In this document: in pieces, positions 1-11,008 of the stretch | How the letters are laid out: the number at the start of each line of letters is the position of its first letter | Numbering within the stretch: position 1 is the first letter of the stretch | DNA from: Ambrosia x helenae | Lineage: Eukaryota > Streptophyta > Magnoliopsida > Asterales > Asteraceae | DNA length: 64,000 bases | Assembly (NCBI GenBank): GCA_030844895.1 | Contig: CM061228.1 | Span: 54,735,081-54,799,080, forward strand | Reading direction: 5' to 3' | Program-made: the position numbers and the translations under genes | The notes under the pieces: generated by a model | Told to the model about the DNA's origin: nothing | Seen by the model: only the letters and a program-made list of their open reading frames with translations | The model's database searches: none

Positions 1-3000
1 TTCATGCGGGAGTGGTAAACTAAATTGGCACATACATAGGTGGCTCCGGTATTGTCGCAGTAAAGTGAGGGAGTGCTCATAGTCGGTAAACCATGTTCAG
101 AGAGTAAATTTTTTATCCATAATATTTCAGCAGCGACATTAGCAATAGCTTTATACTCAGCTTCGGTGGAGGATCTAGAGACTGTTTATTGCTTTGCAAA
201 TTTCCAAGAGATAATGTTTGACCCAAGGCATAAGAGGTATGATGTGGTTAACCGTCCTCTATCATTAATACCCCCCCTTAGTCCGAGTCCGAGAAGGCTT
301 GTAAGGTAACGGTGGTGTTACCCTTCAAGAACAATCCGTGATGTACCGTTCTTTTCAAATATCTGAGTACTCATTTGAGAGCTTGCTAGTGTGATTGTTT
401 GGGTGAATGCATGAATTGATGACAAAAGATATGTCAGGACAAGTGAAGGCAAGGTACTGCAGAGTACCTACCAGTTTGCGGTAGGGTGCTGGGTCGACTA
501 GAGGAGAGGAATCATTAGAGGAAAGCGGATCAGAAACGCTTAAAGGATAGAGAACCTCTTTTGCACCATCCATTTTAAAGGTGGTGAGAACATCTTGAAT
601 ATGGCGATGTTGAAAAAGAATGAGACCATATGGCATAGGAATGACTTCGATTCCTAAAAAATGATGGAGAGGGCCTAAACCTTTGATAGATAATTTTTTG
701 CTTAGGGCTTAAATAAAAGAATCCTTGAAAGGATTGTGATTGCCTTTGAGTACAATGTCATGAACATAGACAAGTAGGTAACAAGTGGTACCATTTGAAT
801 TGTATACAAAAAGGGAGATATCATAAAGACATTTTATAAAGCCAAATCCAATAAGGAAGGTGGTTAGTTCAATGTACCAAGCACGCGGTGCTTGCTTAAG
901 GCCGTAGAGAGATTTTTTGAGTTTGCAAATGTGACGTGGGAATTCCGAATTTGTGAAACTGGGAGGTTGTATCATAAAACATCTTCATGTAGGGTCCCAT
1001 GAAGAAATGCATTGTTTACGTCAACTTGACGTAAAGACCATCCTTTGAAAAGAGCAATGGAGAGGACGGTGCGAATAGTGATCGGTTTAGTAACGGGACT
1101 GAAAGTGTCATGGTAGTCTTTTCCATGTTGCTGGTGAAAACCTTGGCAATGAAACGTGCTTTGTATTTGTCAATGGTGCCATCGGGTTTGCATTTAATTC
1201 GGAAACACCCATTTGCAACCAATGGGAGTTTGGGTGGTGTGAGGTACAAGCTCCGATGTGTGGTTTTGGATGAGGGAATTATACTCAAGATCCAATGTTT
1301 GACGCCAATCTGAATCTTTCATGGCTTGAGTATAGGTGGAGGGTTCAAGAGACAATGGTAATGGATGAAGAGTGGTAGAATTAACAAAGTTTGAGTTGTA
1401 GTATTTGGGGTTGGGTTTGGGTTACCTACGTGTTGATTGCGGGTGATTGTTGGGAGGCTCCCAAATGGGGCCATGGTGGTTGATTCGAGAGTTAGGTGAG
1501 GTGTGAGTAGAGGTAGAGAAGTTAGGAACGGGAGTGGGTGGACTATCGGGTTGGGGTAATGGGCCGGTGTTTGAAGAGCTAGTAGAGGTAGAGAATGGGC
1601 CGTTTGGTGAAGAGGAAGGTAGACTAGGGGACTAGAAAGTTGGGCCGTGGGAAACAGGGTTGGTGTAGGGAGAAGATGGGCCAGTGGGTTCAGTGGGCGT
1701 TGGGCCGTGGGAAGCAGAAATGGTGGAGGGAGAGTTTGGGCTGGTGGGTTGTAGGGCAGTGGGTATTGGGCTGTGAGTAGATGGAGTAGCAGTGGATTGG
1801 GCCTCAGATGGGGTAAGTGGTTGGGTAGATTGTGGATGAGATGTGTTGGATTGACTATGTGGAGACTGTTGAGCGTTGGATTGTAGGGGGTTTGGTTCGG
1901 TTGTGATGGTGAAGTGTGAATGTCGTCGGGTGAGGGAGGCGATGGGAAGGGAGTGAGAGCTGAGGGTGTAGTAGGTAAGAAGGTGCCGAATGACACATAT
2001 GTGGGATTTGGATTGGTGGCTTGAGACGGAAAGATGTGGGTAATGAATTGAACATGGCGAGAGTGATAGATTTTGTGATTAAGGGGTCATAGCACTTGAA
2101 TCCCGATTTAGAGGAGTACCTAAGAAAAATGCATGCCATGAAACGTGAATGTAATTTGGAAGTGGCATACGGTCGTAACCACGGGTAGCAAAGGCAACCA
2201 AACGGTTTGAGTTTGGAGTAACTAGGAGTGGTTTTGAACAACATATCACATGGTGATTTATTGTGAAGAATGGGTGTAGGCAAACGGTTTATGAGGTGAG
2301 TAGCGGTTGAAAAGCATGGGACCAAAAATGTTGTGTTAAGTGAGAATAACGAAGTAATGCAAGGCCGGTTTCAACAACGTGTCGATGACGTCGTTCGGCA
2401 ACACCATTTTGTTCTAGTGTGTGTGGCGGTGTCATGTAATGGGAAATGCCTTGAGAGGCAAGATATGGTGAAAGACCCACATATTCATCCCCATTATCGG
2501 TGAATAACGCAACTATGTTGGTTTTGAAAAAAAATCAACAAGAGATTTAAATTGTGGAAACAGAATTTTGACATCGGATTTTCATTTGATTGGGTATAAC
2601 CAAATATATTTGGAATAGTAGTCAACAAAAATCACATAGTATTTAAAACCATCGATTGATGTTTTTACGGGTCCCATACGTCCGAATAAATAAGTTGTAG
2701 TGGTTGATTTGCAACAAAAGAATTTTTGCCAAATGGTTGTTTGTGGCTTTTATTCAAGGAACAGAAGTACAATGAAAGGACTCATGGGTCACCTTATTAC
2801 AATGAAGTCCTAATCTAGAAATTAAAGACTTAAATACTTGAAGCGATAGATGTCCAAGTATGTGGTGCCACATGAGAGGAGAGTTTGTTTGGGTGTTGTT
2901 GACTTGAGGAGATAAGAAGATTGGCCCATAGTAGACATCATTGACGTTCACTCCCCGCATGAGACACGCCCTCGTGCGTAGATCATTGACAAAAAAATGT

Positions 3001-3376
3001 CATGGAAAAAATTCAATTGAAACACGATTAGCACGACAAACTTTGGCAACAGAGATAAGATTATTTCGAAGGTTGGGAACAATTAAAATGTTATTTAAAA
3101 GAAGTGGACGATGATATGGTGGTCATTTGATCTTGACGAAACCAATGAAGATGTTCGGGGATTTGGTTTTATGGTTTGACCGTCCAGAATGGTTTCGACA
3201 GGAATGTTCTCGGGGCCGATGATATGGTGGTCGAGTTCAAGGCCAATGAGAGTGGTGGTGACTTGGGTGCGCCATGATGGAAAGTTTTGTGGAGTTAGTT
3301 TGATAGGGAAGTGGGTGGCAGTGATGATATGAACGATCGGTTTGGCCATGGTGAGTCGAAAAAAGAAGTCGGACAA
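1..3376 (-). pseudogene. Decayed Ty1/Copia gag-pol, internal part, running off the left edge
   Basis: Reading leftward on the minus strand, pieces appear in Copia order. A gag start lies at 3376-3095 (MAKPIVHIITATHFPIKLTP, then a W-rich stretch). GAG-pre-integrase follows at about 3055-2754 (WHHILGHLS), then the integrase core at about 2740-2290 (YSDVWDP, VDYYSKYIW, NGVAERRHRHVVE) and its distal part at 2325-1990. A proline-rich linker spans 1996-1319. Reverse transcriptase lies at 1288-709 (KSLYGLKQAPRAWY, then YVHD where YVDD is usual) and RNase H at 636-1 (STEAEYKAIA, YCDNTGA). Frames change repeatedly and stops are present. Most of gag, the zinc knuckle and the protease are missing between about 3095 and 3060. 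The integrase-before-RT order fixes it as Copia. I do not assign a clade. It cannot be functional. Confidence 0.9.
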
Positions 3377-3410
3377 AGGTGAAAAAAGGATCGGCGAGAT
3401 GGCTCAAAGG

Positions 3411-3425
3411 AGCTTTAGGCTTTGA
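3411..3425 (-). other. Probable primer-binding site of the Copia element
   Basis: On the minus strand this reads TGGTAATCAAAGCC, close to the initiator-Met tRNA complement TGGTATCAGAGC with an insertion and a substitution. It lies just upstream of the gag start, where a Copia primer site belongs. The match is degenerate. Confidence 0.45.
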
Positions 3426-3430
3426 TTACC

Positions 3431-3600
3431 ATACAATCTTGGATGTTTATTATATTGAATCAAGGACAAATGATTACATTATTTACAAGTCAATATATAT
3501 ATAGTTACAACAATGAATACACTAATTACAATAGCTTGATCTTAGGGAGAGAATTATGCAAAGATTTCAAATCATGTATGAAATGATGTACGCACCTGCA
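3431..3600 (-). mobile_element. Possible remnant of the Copia 5' LTR
   Basis: AT-rich sequence next to the primer-like site, where a minus-strand 5' LTR would end. The rest of the element and its other LTR are outside the window, so there is no second copy for comparison and the outer boundary is a guess. Confidence 0.3.
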
Positions 3601-4739
3601 ACTATTACAAGTTCCTTTACCCCGCATGATTTAAGATGGTAAGGCAATGGAAAAGGTTGATATGTTAGTAGTTTGTAATTTGGATATTGTATCTGGTATT
3701 GCTAAAGCCTAAAGTAGGCGCTTCGGAATGTGAAAGCACATACTTTAGCAACAACACCCAAAGTAATCACTACAATGATCTGAAGCGCACATTTGTATGA
3801 AACGCGTACTTTGGGTGTTGGTCTATATAAAAGTTATAGAACCTTGTGAAACGCAGACTTGAGCATTTGTTCTTGAGTGCACGCTTCACACCCGTTTTTT
3901 ATCAATCAATTAGAAAACCATTTAATTACTTGTTCTAGTTCGATTACCGATCCATGTATACTCATCAATGGATTTCGCACGTTGATCTGTATTAGTTGTC
4001 TAGAATTGTTATTGCACAAGCATCCTGGGGGGGGGGGCTTTATCAAAGCTTGTGAGCTCTTGGAGATCAAATTCAAGACAAATTTCAATAAGTAAATTGA
4101 TTCAATTTTGAGGGAGAATTCAAAGTTTGAGTGTTGGGTTTGATCAACATTACAATTTCTACAGGGTTAAAAAGACGATGATTTGTGTTAATTTTGAGTT
4201 TTGGGTGAAAACTGGTCGACTAGAGTTGAAGCGAATACTTTAGACAAATTGAAATTGTGAAGCACACACTTTCAACCTGTTGTTACTCTGATAGTTTTGT
4301 TTCCAGCGAAGCATCCACTTTAGGTAAAGATCACTAGAAAGTATGCAAAGCTGTGAAGCACTTACTTTCTTGAAGCGTCCACAAGTCAAAAGTCTTAGAT
4401 TTGTTCAAAGCACAACCACCCTGACAAATTTGTTCAAGTCTAACAATGAGATTGGGTATGGTACCTAGTCACCTATACTACAGTATGCATCTAATTATAT
4501 AGACTGGATATTTTAGTTTACGACATTCATTTTATACAATGATTCATTCAAATATGTGGAGGTAATTGATTTTGGACCACATAGTTACTCCTACGAGTGG
4601 ATGGACTGACGAAGATTTCAACTAGCTTGATAGAGATCATAAGCGTTATAACTTATAATGACAAATTTTGAATTAAAAAAAACATATCAACCTTATAAAG
4701 CCATACAAAGGACAAACAAAACTGAGGTTGCATTTATTA

Positions 4740-4741
<2 letters not shown>
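3600..4741. repeat. Unassigned intergenic stretch with a recurring GAAGC-N4-ACTTT-like motif
   Basis: No credible coding region. A loose motif, GAAGC(A/G)(C/T) followed by ACTTT, recurs about eight times between roughly 3731 and 4385, for example near 3731, 3781, 3798, 4226, 4257, 4306, 4352 and 4371. A TATA-like TATATAAAAG sits at 3824-3833 and a run of ten G at about 4027. This could be a decayed LTR or an older repeat; I cannot assign it. Confidence 0.4.

Positions 4742-4776
<35 letters not shown>
4742..4776. repeat. (TTA)n microsatellite, probably the LINE tail
   Basis: About a dozen TTA units on the plus strand. It lies directly at the 3' end of the minus-strand LINE, so in the LINE orientation it is a (TAA)n tail. 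Confidence 0.75.
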
Positions 4777-4909
4777 TTTATTTGGGAAATTAAACTTTCA
4801 TTCTACCAAACCACGGAAAGTCCTCAAAGCGAGGACCGTCGCCAAAAGTTACACCATATACATAGGCGACTTTTGCCAATCAAACCAAGATAAGCCTTTG
4901 AATCTAGAT

Positions 4910-6380
4910 CTATTGCTTAACAAAAAAAAAAAAAAAAAAAAAAAAAAACGATAAACTCTTAATATTAGAAATAATTAATCTTCCTTTTGCCTCTTTGTTT
5001 TTGAAGATCTTCTCATTCCGAGCAAGCCAACCATATACACCAAATCTACACGATAATGATTCCTTGAAAAAACTTCTTTCTCCACTTGCTTCCTCCCACC
5101 CCTTTATAGAGCAAAAGAAGGTCCCGAACATTGAAAGCAAACAAAGGGCTAACACCACACCATTGACCAATCGCCGCCCAAACTTCTTGAGCCACCAAAC
5201 ACCCCGTGAACAGGTGGTTTGGGGACTCGGTGCCCCAATCACAGAGAGCACACGTATTCCGTTTAGCTAATTCCGACGGGGTAGGGATCCGATTCAATTC
5301 CGCTCTCCATGCAACCACATTACATTTAATAGGTACCCACCCACCCAAAACATCACAAAATTACCGGTTGTAACTTGTACCTGATGGATCGCACTTTTAA
5401 TACTCTTGATGTTGCAATAACTGATGTCTTTACCCAGCCAATGCCATCTGTCTTCACCCTCTCGCACTTGCAGCACAGCCAATTTAACCTGCAGCCTCGA
5501 CAGGTCCGTAAAAGCCTCTAAAGACAACGGCCCATTGAATGACTATCGAAAACACATCTGATGATCCTGCAGTTTCAACCGATCAGCTACTAAACAGAAT
5601 TTTTTTCGTTTCCGCTTCATAGAGTCTCAGCCATTGCAAAGATAACGGGGTATCTCCCATCCAAATGTCATGCCAAAATCTGACAGAACGCCCATTACCC
5701 ACTGCAGCAGTGAGATTAAATCTCAAAGGCCAATTTTCTCCCATGAGACCATCACACGTTTGAACAATGAATCTCCAGCAGCCTCTATTTTGTTTATTAT
5801 TTGGTAAAGAAAAGTAAGAGGTGTGAGCTTTATGACAAAAAACAATAACTTTCTTCCAAAGGCTATTATTTCCGCTTCTAAATCTCACACCCCATTTAAA
5901 AAGAAGAGCTTCGTTTACCTCCTTCAACCTTGGGATGCCTAGGCCTCCGTCTTTTTTAGGCGTCGACACCCGTTCCCACGAAACCCAATGTATTTTTTGA
6001 ATCCCCGTGTTTCCCGACCAAAGGAACCTCCGCATAATTTTTTCCAGCGTCTTAATGACCGTTATAGAGGCTTTGTAGATGGACAAGTAATATATAGGTA
6101 AACTCATTAGAACCGATCTGATTAAAGTCACCCGACCCCCTATGGATATGGTTCTATCCTTCCATCCCGACAGCCTTGTTCAAAAACCTCAATAATTTTT
6201 CTCCAATTGTGACATCGACTCATGTTGGCTCCCACTGTTATGCCTAAATACTCAAACGGGATATCCCCCCTTCTACAACCCAAGGCCAAAGTATTGTTAA
6301 CCAAAACTTCTTCACTTTCCCGAATCCAAAAAGATTAGACTTGTTCAAATTAATTTTTAAAATTGAGCAAACATGTTAGT
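4910..6380 (-). pseudogene. LINE ORF2 fragment: RT C-terminus and zf-RVT domain
   Basis: Three minus-strand pieces (6131-5583, 5527-5294, 5348-5046) overlap in frame-shifted fashion and continue one LINE polyprotein. The first has the conserved C-terminal RT block (LIRSVLMSLPIYYLSIYKAS). The last has a Cys/His cluster (C-x2-C, then H and C) of the RVT zinc-binding domain. At least two frame changes separate them, so no functional product is expected. Confidence 0.85.
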
Positions 6381-8299
6381 TACAAAACCCGGATTCAAGT
6401 CAACAATCACAATAAACGACACTATATGAAGTACGTAAACCCAAAAACAGAGATTTCATAAGCGGAAGCATTTAAAGAACTTAATGGTTACAAAACAGTG
6501 TTCCCAAGTATTCCAGACACTTATTTCAAAACATGCTACTAATCCTAGACGCCAGTGCAGACCCGTGCGCCTAGTCCAACGGATGCTACCTTAGCGACCT
6601 GAGAAAACATGCCAAAAGAGACGTCAACATATATAATGCTGGTGAGTTCACAGGTTTGTTCAATATGATACCAAAAGTTACCAAAGTGTTACCATGTCCA
6701 TACTATATCAATGTTACCAAGTACGCTAGCTAGGCGTATGTTTTATTACTACTACGATTGAAAAACCATTACTAGACTGTTACCAATGTTCGGACCGCGT
6801 GTGTTCTGCAATGTTACCAATGTTACCAGTTCGAGACAATATGCACCCGCCCGGCCCTCCAAGTCGTCGAGTGGGGTCTGTCAAACCCAATAGATCTATC
6901 CACATTTCCCCCGTTGTGCATCCCCGCACATTCATGGTTTTCTCCGGGACTTTCAAAGATCGTATAGCAATGCAAAGTTAAAACCATAGTATGATATATG
7001 TTACCAAAATAGTTTAGCGCATGTTTTCTCCCCCAAAAGTTAAAGCAGTAAAAGTGGGGCCGTGAACTCACCTTAGGCTGCGTTCTTCAGTAATATAAGA
7101 AAGCCAAGACCTTGATAATCCCACTACCGGAGATCTATCAAAATGTTCACATAAGTGTTCCGACTAATAACCATAAGGTTATCTAGTCCCCAATTGTCCA
7201 GATCGTGACCAAGTATGTTTTAAAACGTGTTTAAGTGTTCAACCGACACACTAGACCGACCCGACATCCCGTTGGTGACTCATTACCCTAACTAATCAAG
7301 TACACATAGATTACATACAAGGTTCAAGCATAAAACACTTAATTTGTATCAAAAATCTCATTTTTGAATCAATAGGGTCGAACCAGGAAATTTGTTCCAC
7401 CTTCGCCCTTTTTAAGCCACGTTCGACCCTTTTAAACAGATTCGCCCATTATTGTCCAGGTTCGACCCTGGGATTCCACCTTTGACCCCACGACTGGTCG
7501 AAGGTGCCTAGGTTCGACCCTGGCAGATTGTTTTTCCCCAAAACACTTCAAAACATCCGAAAACATCCCGAAACATCATCAATCACAGCAGTTAGACATG
7601 ACTAACATATCCCCACAAAACCCCCACCAATTTTGCCCCAAAACCTGCTCATTTTAGCCATTTCCCAAAATGGCAAAAATTATGAAAATGTCACCTCATG
7701 CATGAATTCTTTACCCAATTTGGAAACTTTTTGAAATCAATCCATAATCATCTCAAAATTGTTCAGTTTGTCGTGTGTTTGAAAACCTCAAAAAGTTCTA
7801 TTGATCATACTAGCATGCATCGAGCCCTAGCTTAATTAAAATCCCCAATTTAGACATGATATTATTAATCATCTAATTGTGACCATAAACAATCCTAAAT
7901 TAACATCAATATCAGCCCTAGATCATGTTTCTAGCATTAGTACAGCAGTAGATCATCAAACAACATATAATATCACATAACACATAATTAACATATGTTT
8001 ATTGATATGAAAACCTATGTTTAATGATAGGGTTTTGGTTTAGAAAGATGTTTAAAAGGTTTTTATTGATAAAAACATCCTTAGAACAGATCTGGACATT
8101 TAGGGTTAGATGAAAACGAATTAAAATGCTTTGAAAAGGTTTAGGATTAAGAACACACCTTGGATTCTTGATTAGATGTTGTTGGTAGGTTAGATTATGA
8201 AAAACAAGAGCAAAAACTCATTCCTTAGTGATTAAAATCGTTTGAGAGTGTTTAGAGACGGTTAGGGTTTATGAAATGGTGAAAAATGACAAAGTTTGG

Positions 8300-8307
8300 T
8301 ATTTATA
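8300..8307 (-). promoter_or_regulatory. TATA box of LTR A
   Basis: TATAAATACC on the minus strand, at the same relative place as the TATAAATACC of solo LTR B. It lies about 1.2 kb upstream of the donor-like site. Confidence 0.5.
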
Positions 8308-8311
8308 TTAT

Positions 8312-8490
8312 TCCACATTCGCCCCTTTCACCTAGTCGAATGTACCCACATTCGCCCCTTTCTCAGGGTCGAATGTACCTTAACTGGTCGAATGAAATTC
8401 TATTGTTTTCACATCCCAGGTTCGCCCCTTCATTAAGGGTCGAACCAAGATCATTTCCCAGGTTCGCCCCCACTCTATGGTCGAACCTGG
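8312..8490. repeat. Hairpin cluster in LTR A, ACATTCG/CGAATGT and GGTTCG/CGAACC stems
   Basis: Four consecutive inverted repeats. ACATTCG (8315-8321) pairs with CGAATGT (8337-8343). ACATTCG (8348-8354) pairs with CGAATGT (8370-8376), with CCC/GGG inside. GGTTCG (8419-8424) pairs with CGAACC (8441-8446). CCAGGTTCG (8458-8466) pairs with CGAACCTGG (8482-8490). Stems differ, yet each starts its loop with CCCC-like sequence. A related set lies at 7375-7530. Confidence 0.7.
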
Positions 8491-8745
8491 ACCTATGCTT
8501 TCTAGTCTTTCCAGTTTGTCGTGTTTAACGCATTTTAACGCATCCTAACACACGAACATGCAATCTTAATCTATGTTTAACATATATAAGCACGGATGAT
8601 CATCTATACATCGTTTTAAACACGTATTTGCATATAATTATCATTATCATTATCATTATTTTTAATTAATTAATACCCAACGGTCAAGTCCCACCTCCCA
8701 ACGTTCCTTTTGGCCCGTCATACCCGGCAAGATTGTGACGCCCAT

Positions 8746-9563
8746 GCTGTTGCCGGCATAGGGGGCAGTGTACGCCGGTATATTTAACACAAATATATAC
8801 AACTTTTTTTTATCATTTACTCCGAACTAAAATAAATTTATAACTTAAAGTCTTAAACTAGTTATTAGAAGTTACATAAGTAAGGAAAACTTTAAATCCA
8901 TTAATAAAAAGAAATAATAACAAGCTATAGAGCCTTTCAAAAAAATAACAAGCTATAGAAAATTTTAAATAAAAAAAGTGAACTTGAAATAAAAATGTGA
9001 TGCAAGTAATACGGTCCTGCTAAACCATGTAAGGAAATTACCAAACTTTTATTACAGGCAAAGAAAATTTTCATATTTTATTTGTGAAAAAAAGAGTTGA
9101 CATATTGGACAACTTCACTCAAATGTTTGGAGATTCTGGTCAATTACAGACACACTCTTTACAGTTAAAAATCTTTAACTGCATATGTAACACTCAAAAA
9201 AAAAAAAAAAAAAAAAAAGTCAGTGCAAACATACAGAAGAGTGAAATAAACAAGCAGACACTTTGAAAATAAAATGAATCTAAAACTATATACAAATAAA
9301 GAACATGATTTTGAACTTGCTTCCAATGCTTTCATGCCATGGAAACTTACATACCCTTCTCAGATCAGATCTTTAGTTTCATCTCACACTTCATTTATGT
9401 TTGCTCCTGTAAAAAAAATTGATACATAAAAGTGAAATATTTTAGATTTATGGTACCAGGTTCTTATTGTTACCAAAAAAAAGAAAAGAAAATTACAAAA
9501 TGTCTTTCATTGATTAATATCTTAAACAGTGAAGTTTGCAAAAGATGTCCAATGACCATGAAG
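8746..9563. other. AT-rich intergenic DNA, no gene seen
   Basis: No supported coding region. A run of 23 A lies at 9196-9218. On the minus strand an acceptor-like TTTTTTTTACAG at about 9417-9406 precedes AT-rich sequence that could be a terminal untranslated exon of the Tubby-like gene. That is weak inference. Confidence 0.4.
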
Positions 9564-9978
9564 CAGTGTTGTAAAAGGCGCTAGGCGCTAGGCAGGCGGT
9601 GAGGTCCAGCCTAGGGACTAGTCGGGACTAGGCGAAAATTAGGCGGAATTAGGCGTTTTGGTATTTTATACGTATTATATATATATATACACAAATTTAG
9701 GGGTTTTTTTAAAATATGTTAAGATATATACACATAATACTTAGATATATACACATAATACTAAGAAATACCTAGAAATAACTAGAAATTTTTAAAAAAA
9801 AATAAAAAAAATAAAAAAACCACCGCCTAGGCCCCGCCTAGGCCCGCCTAGGACCGCCTAGGCCCGCCTAATGGCCGCCTAATGGCCAAAACGCCTAGGA
9901 AGCCGCCTAGGTCAAATTTAGGCTAAATGGCTCCGCCTAGCGCCTAGGCGGCCGCCTAGGCCGCTTTTTACAACAGTG
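9564..9978. mobile_element. hAT-type MITE with CCGCCTAGG-rich ends
   Basis: Terminal inverted repeats CAGTGTTGTAAAA (9564) and, on the complement of the right end, CACTGTTGTAAAA (9978) match at 12 of 13 positions. An exact 8-bp target duplication CCATGAAG flanks the element (9556-9563 and 9979-9986). CA(G/C)TG termini with an 8-bp duplication indicate the hAT superfamily. The interior has an AT-rich centre and arms full of GCCTAGG-type palindromes, so the 415-bp element can fold on itself. No transposase is encoded. Confidence 0.88.
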
Positions 9979-9986
9979 CCATGAAG

Positions 9987-10390
9987 CATTTTTTACTTTT
10001 CTAAATGATTAATTTTATTTTTTAGAACAATCTGCATTCATGCTAACATTCATTCTTATGTTGTACAAAGTTTGTTTTCAGAACTGGTGCTAATAGAAGG
10101 CCAACCTAAAACATTTGCAGTAATAATGTACAGATTACTTTTCTAGACTTTAACAAAATCTATAAATATTTTTGGAATGTTACATGAATCATGATGTGCA
10201 TATTCATCAACAAGAACAAGATAGAGTCAAGGAATGTCAACAGAAAATGCATCAACTATGGTGTGTACAAGTTGAGCTACACCTTAAACGAGCTTGAGCC
10301 TAAATTAGAGTTTGCTTTAATAGACAAGCCCAAGACTTCATATACCGACCCTAGTGAGCTTAAATGAGTCTATTACTATTATGATATGAT
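9987..10390. other. Intergenic DNA, nothing recognised
   Basis: AT-rich sequence downstream of the Tubby-like gene. I see no coding region or repeat I can name. Confidence 0.4.
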
Positions 10391-10406
10391 GTGAGAATCT
10401 GATATG

Positions 10407-10538
10407 TTTTTTTTTTTCTGAGTTGAAATCTAATCATACACCTAATCACACCATTGTCCACTATAGGACTTGAACCCTCAAGCTCATGGGAGGACACCAT
10501 CTTACACACCATGATACCGCTAGCTCAAACGCCCTTTG
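10407..10538 (-). mobile_element. tRNA-derived SINE with imperfect 16-bp target duplication
   Basis: On the minus strand there is a Pol III A-box-like TGAGCTAGCGG (10527-10517) and a canonical B box GGTTCAAGTCC (10476-10466), ending in a short A run (plus-strand T run at 10407-10417). Flanks GTGAGAATCTGATATG (10391-10406) and GTGAGAATTTGATGTG (10539-10554) agree at 14 of 16 positions. That is the long duplication expected of LINE-mobilised elements. Length 132 bp. Confidence 0.82.
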
Positions 10539-11008
10539 GTGAGAATTTGATGTGATGTTGGGCAGTAAGGGTCGGAGAAGGGCAATCACTCATTCTTAAA
10601 ACCAGCGTTCGAAAATCGTTTTGGTGATGTAAAGCCTATTATCTTTCCTTCTTATGTATCGAGTAATCGCCCCCAAATTTAGAAACCAGTTTAGCAATGA
10701 AATGACCAATTAAGTTCACAACAACAAAAAAAAAAAAACTTGCGAAACAGCTAAGCATTTGCCCAGTGTGTATTTTAAATGCATAAAACCTTCAAAAATA
10801 ATATAATTTTTGTAATCATATTTGGCACACGAACCATTTATCAAAAGCTAAAGTTTTGGACAAAAAGTGTCTCGGGTCAACCCAACCCGACCCAGCATGT
10901 TTACCAAACTCGTCTACCCATGCCACCTATAGTGAACCGTCTCTTAGCACAAAACACAATTGCCATAATAATAATAATAAAACACTAACGCTAACCTGTC
11001 AGTTGACA

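Larger units (their letters stand above)
4742..6380 (-). mobile_element. 5'-truncated non-LTR retrotransposon (plant L1-type LINE)
   Basis: Minus-strand fragments give the distal reverse transcriptase (ILKINLNKSNLFG near 6360-6330; GDIPFEYLGITVGANMSR near 6270-6220; FLWSGNTGIQKIHWVSWERV near 6040-5970) and then the RVT zinc-binding domain at 5348-5046 (CALCDWGTESPNHLFTGC). The endonuclease and most of the RT are absent, the usual result of 5'-truncated insertion. An internal run of 27 T (minus strand) lies at 4948-4922 and the 3' end is a TAA-rich repeat. I found no target-site duplication. The 5' end lies close to the start of the LTR A remnant. Confidence 0.85.
6385..8745 (-). mobile_element. 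LTR A: Tekay-type Gypsy LTR remnant
   Basis: Shares the LTR 3' module found in all Gypsy LTRs here, read on the minus strand. The module has a donor-like AAG|GTGAGTTCACGGCCCC (7071), an ATAGATCTAT palindrome (6890-6899), CCTGTGAACTCACC (6654-6641) and an acceptor-like TTTTCTCAG (ends 6599). A TATAAATA box lies at 8307-8300 on the minus strand. Its sequence around 6390-6450 closely matches the end of solo LTR B. The termini are not clean: the LINE abuts one end and no TG..CA pair or target duplication could be fixed. Inverted TTCGCCCC/GGGTCGAA motifs lie at 7375-7530 and 8312-8490. Confidence 0.75.

Noticed and set aside
1319..1996. 225-codon minus-strand proline/leucine-rich frame as a separate gene
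   Set aside because: It lies between the Copia integrase and RT and is the low-complexity linker of the same element, partly out of frame.
4658..4954. 98-codon plus-strand frame over the TTA and A repeats
   Set aside because: Poly-Leu and poly-Lys come from the microsatellite and the A run; antisense to the LINE.
6385..8745. LTR A as a complete solo LTR
   Set aside because: No clean TG..CA termini or target duplication could be found; one end abuts the truncated LINE.
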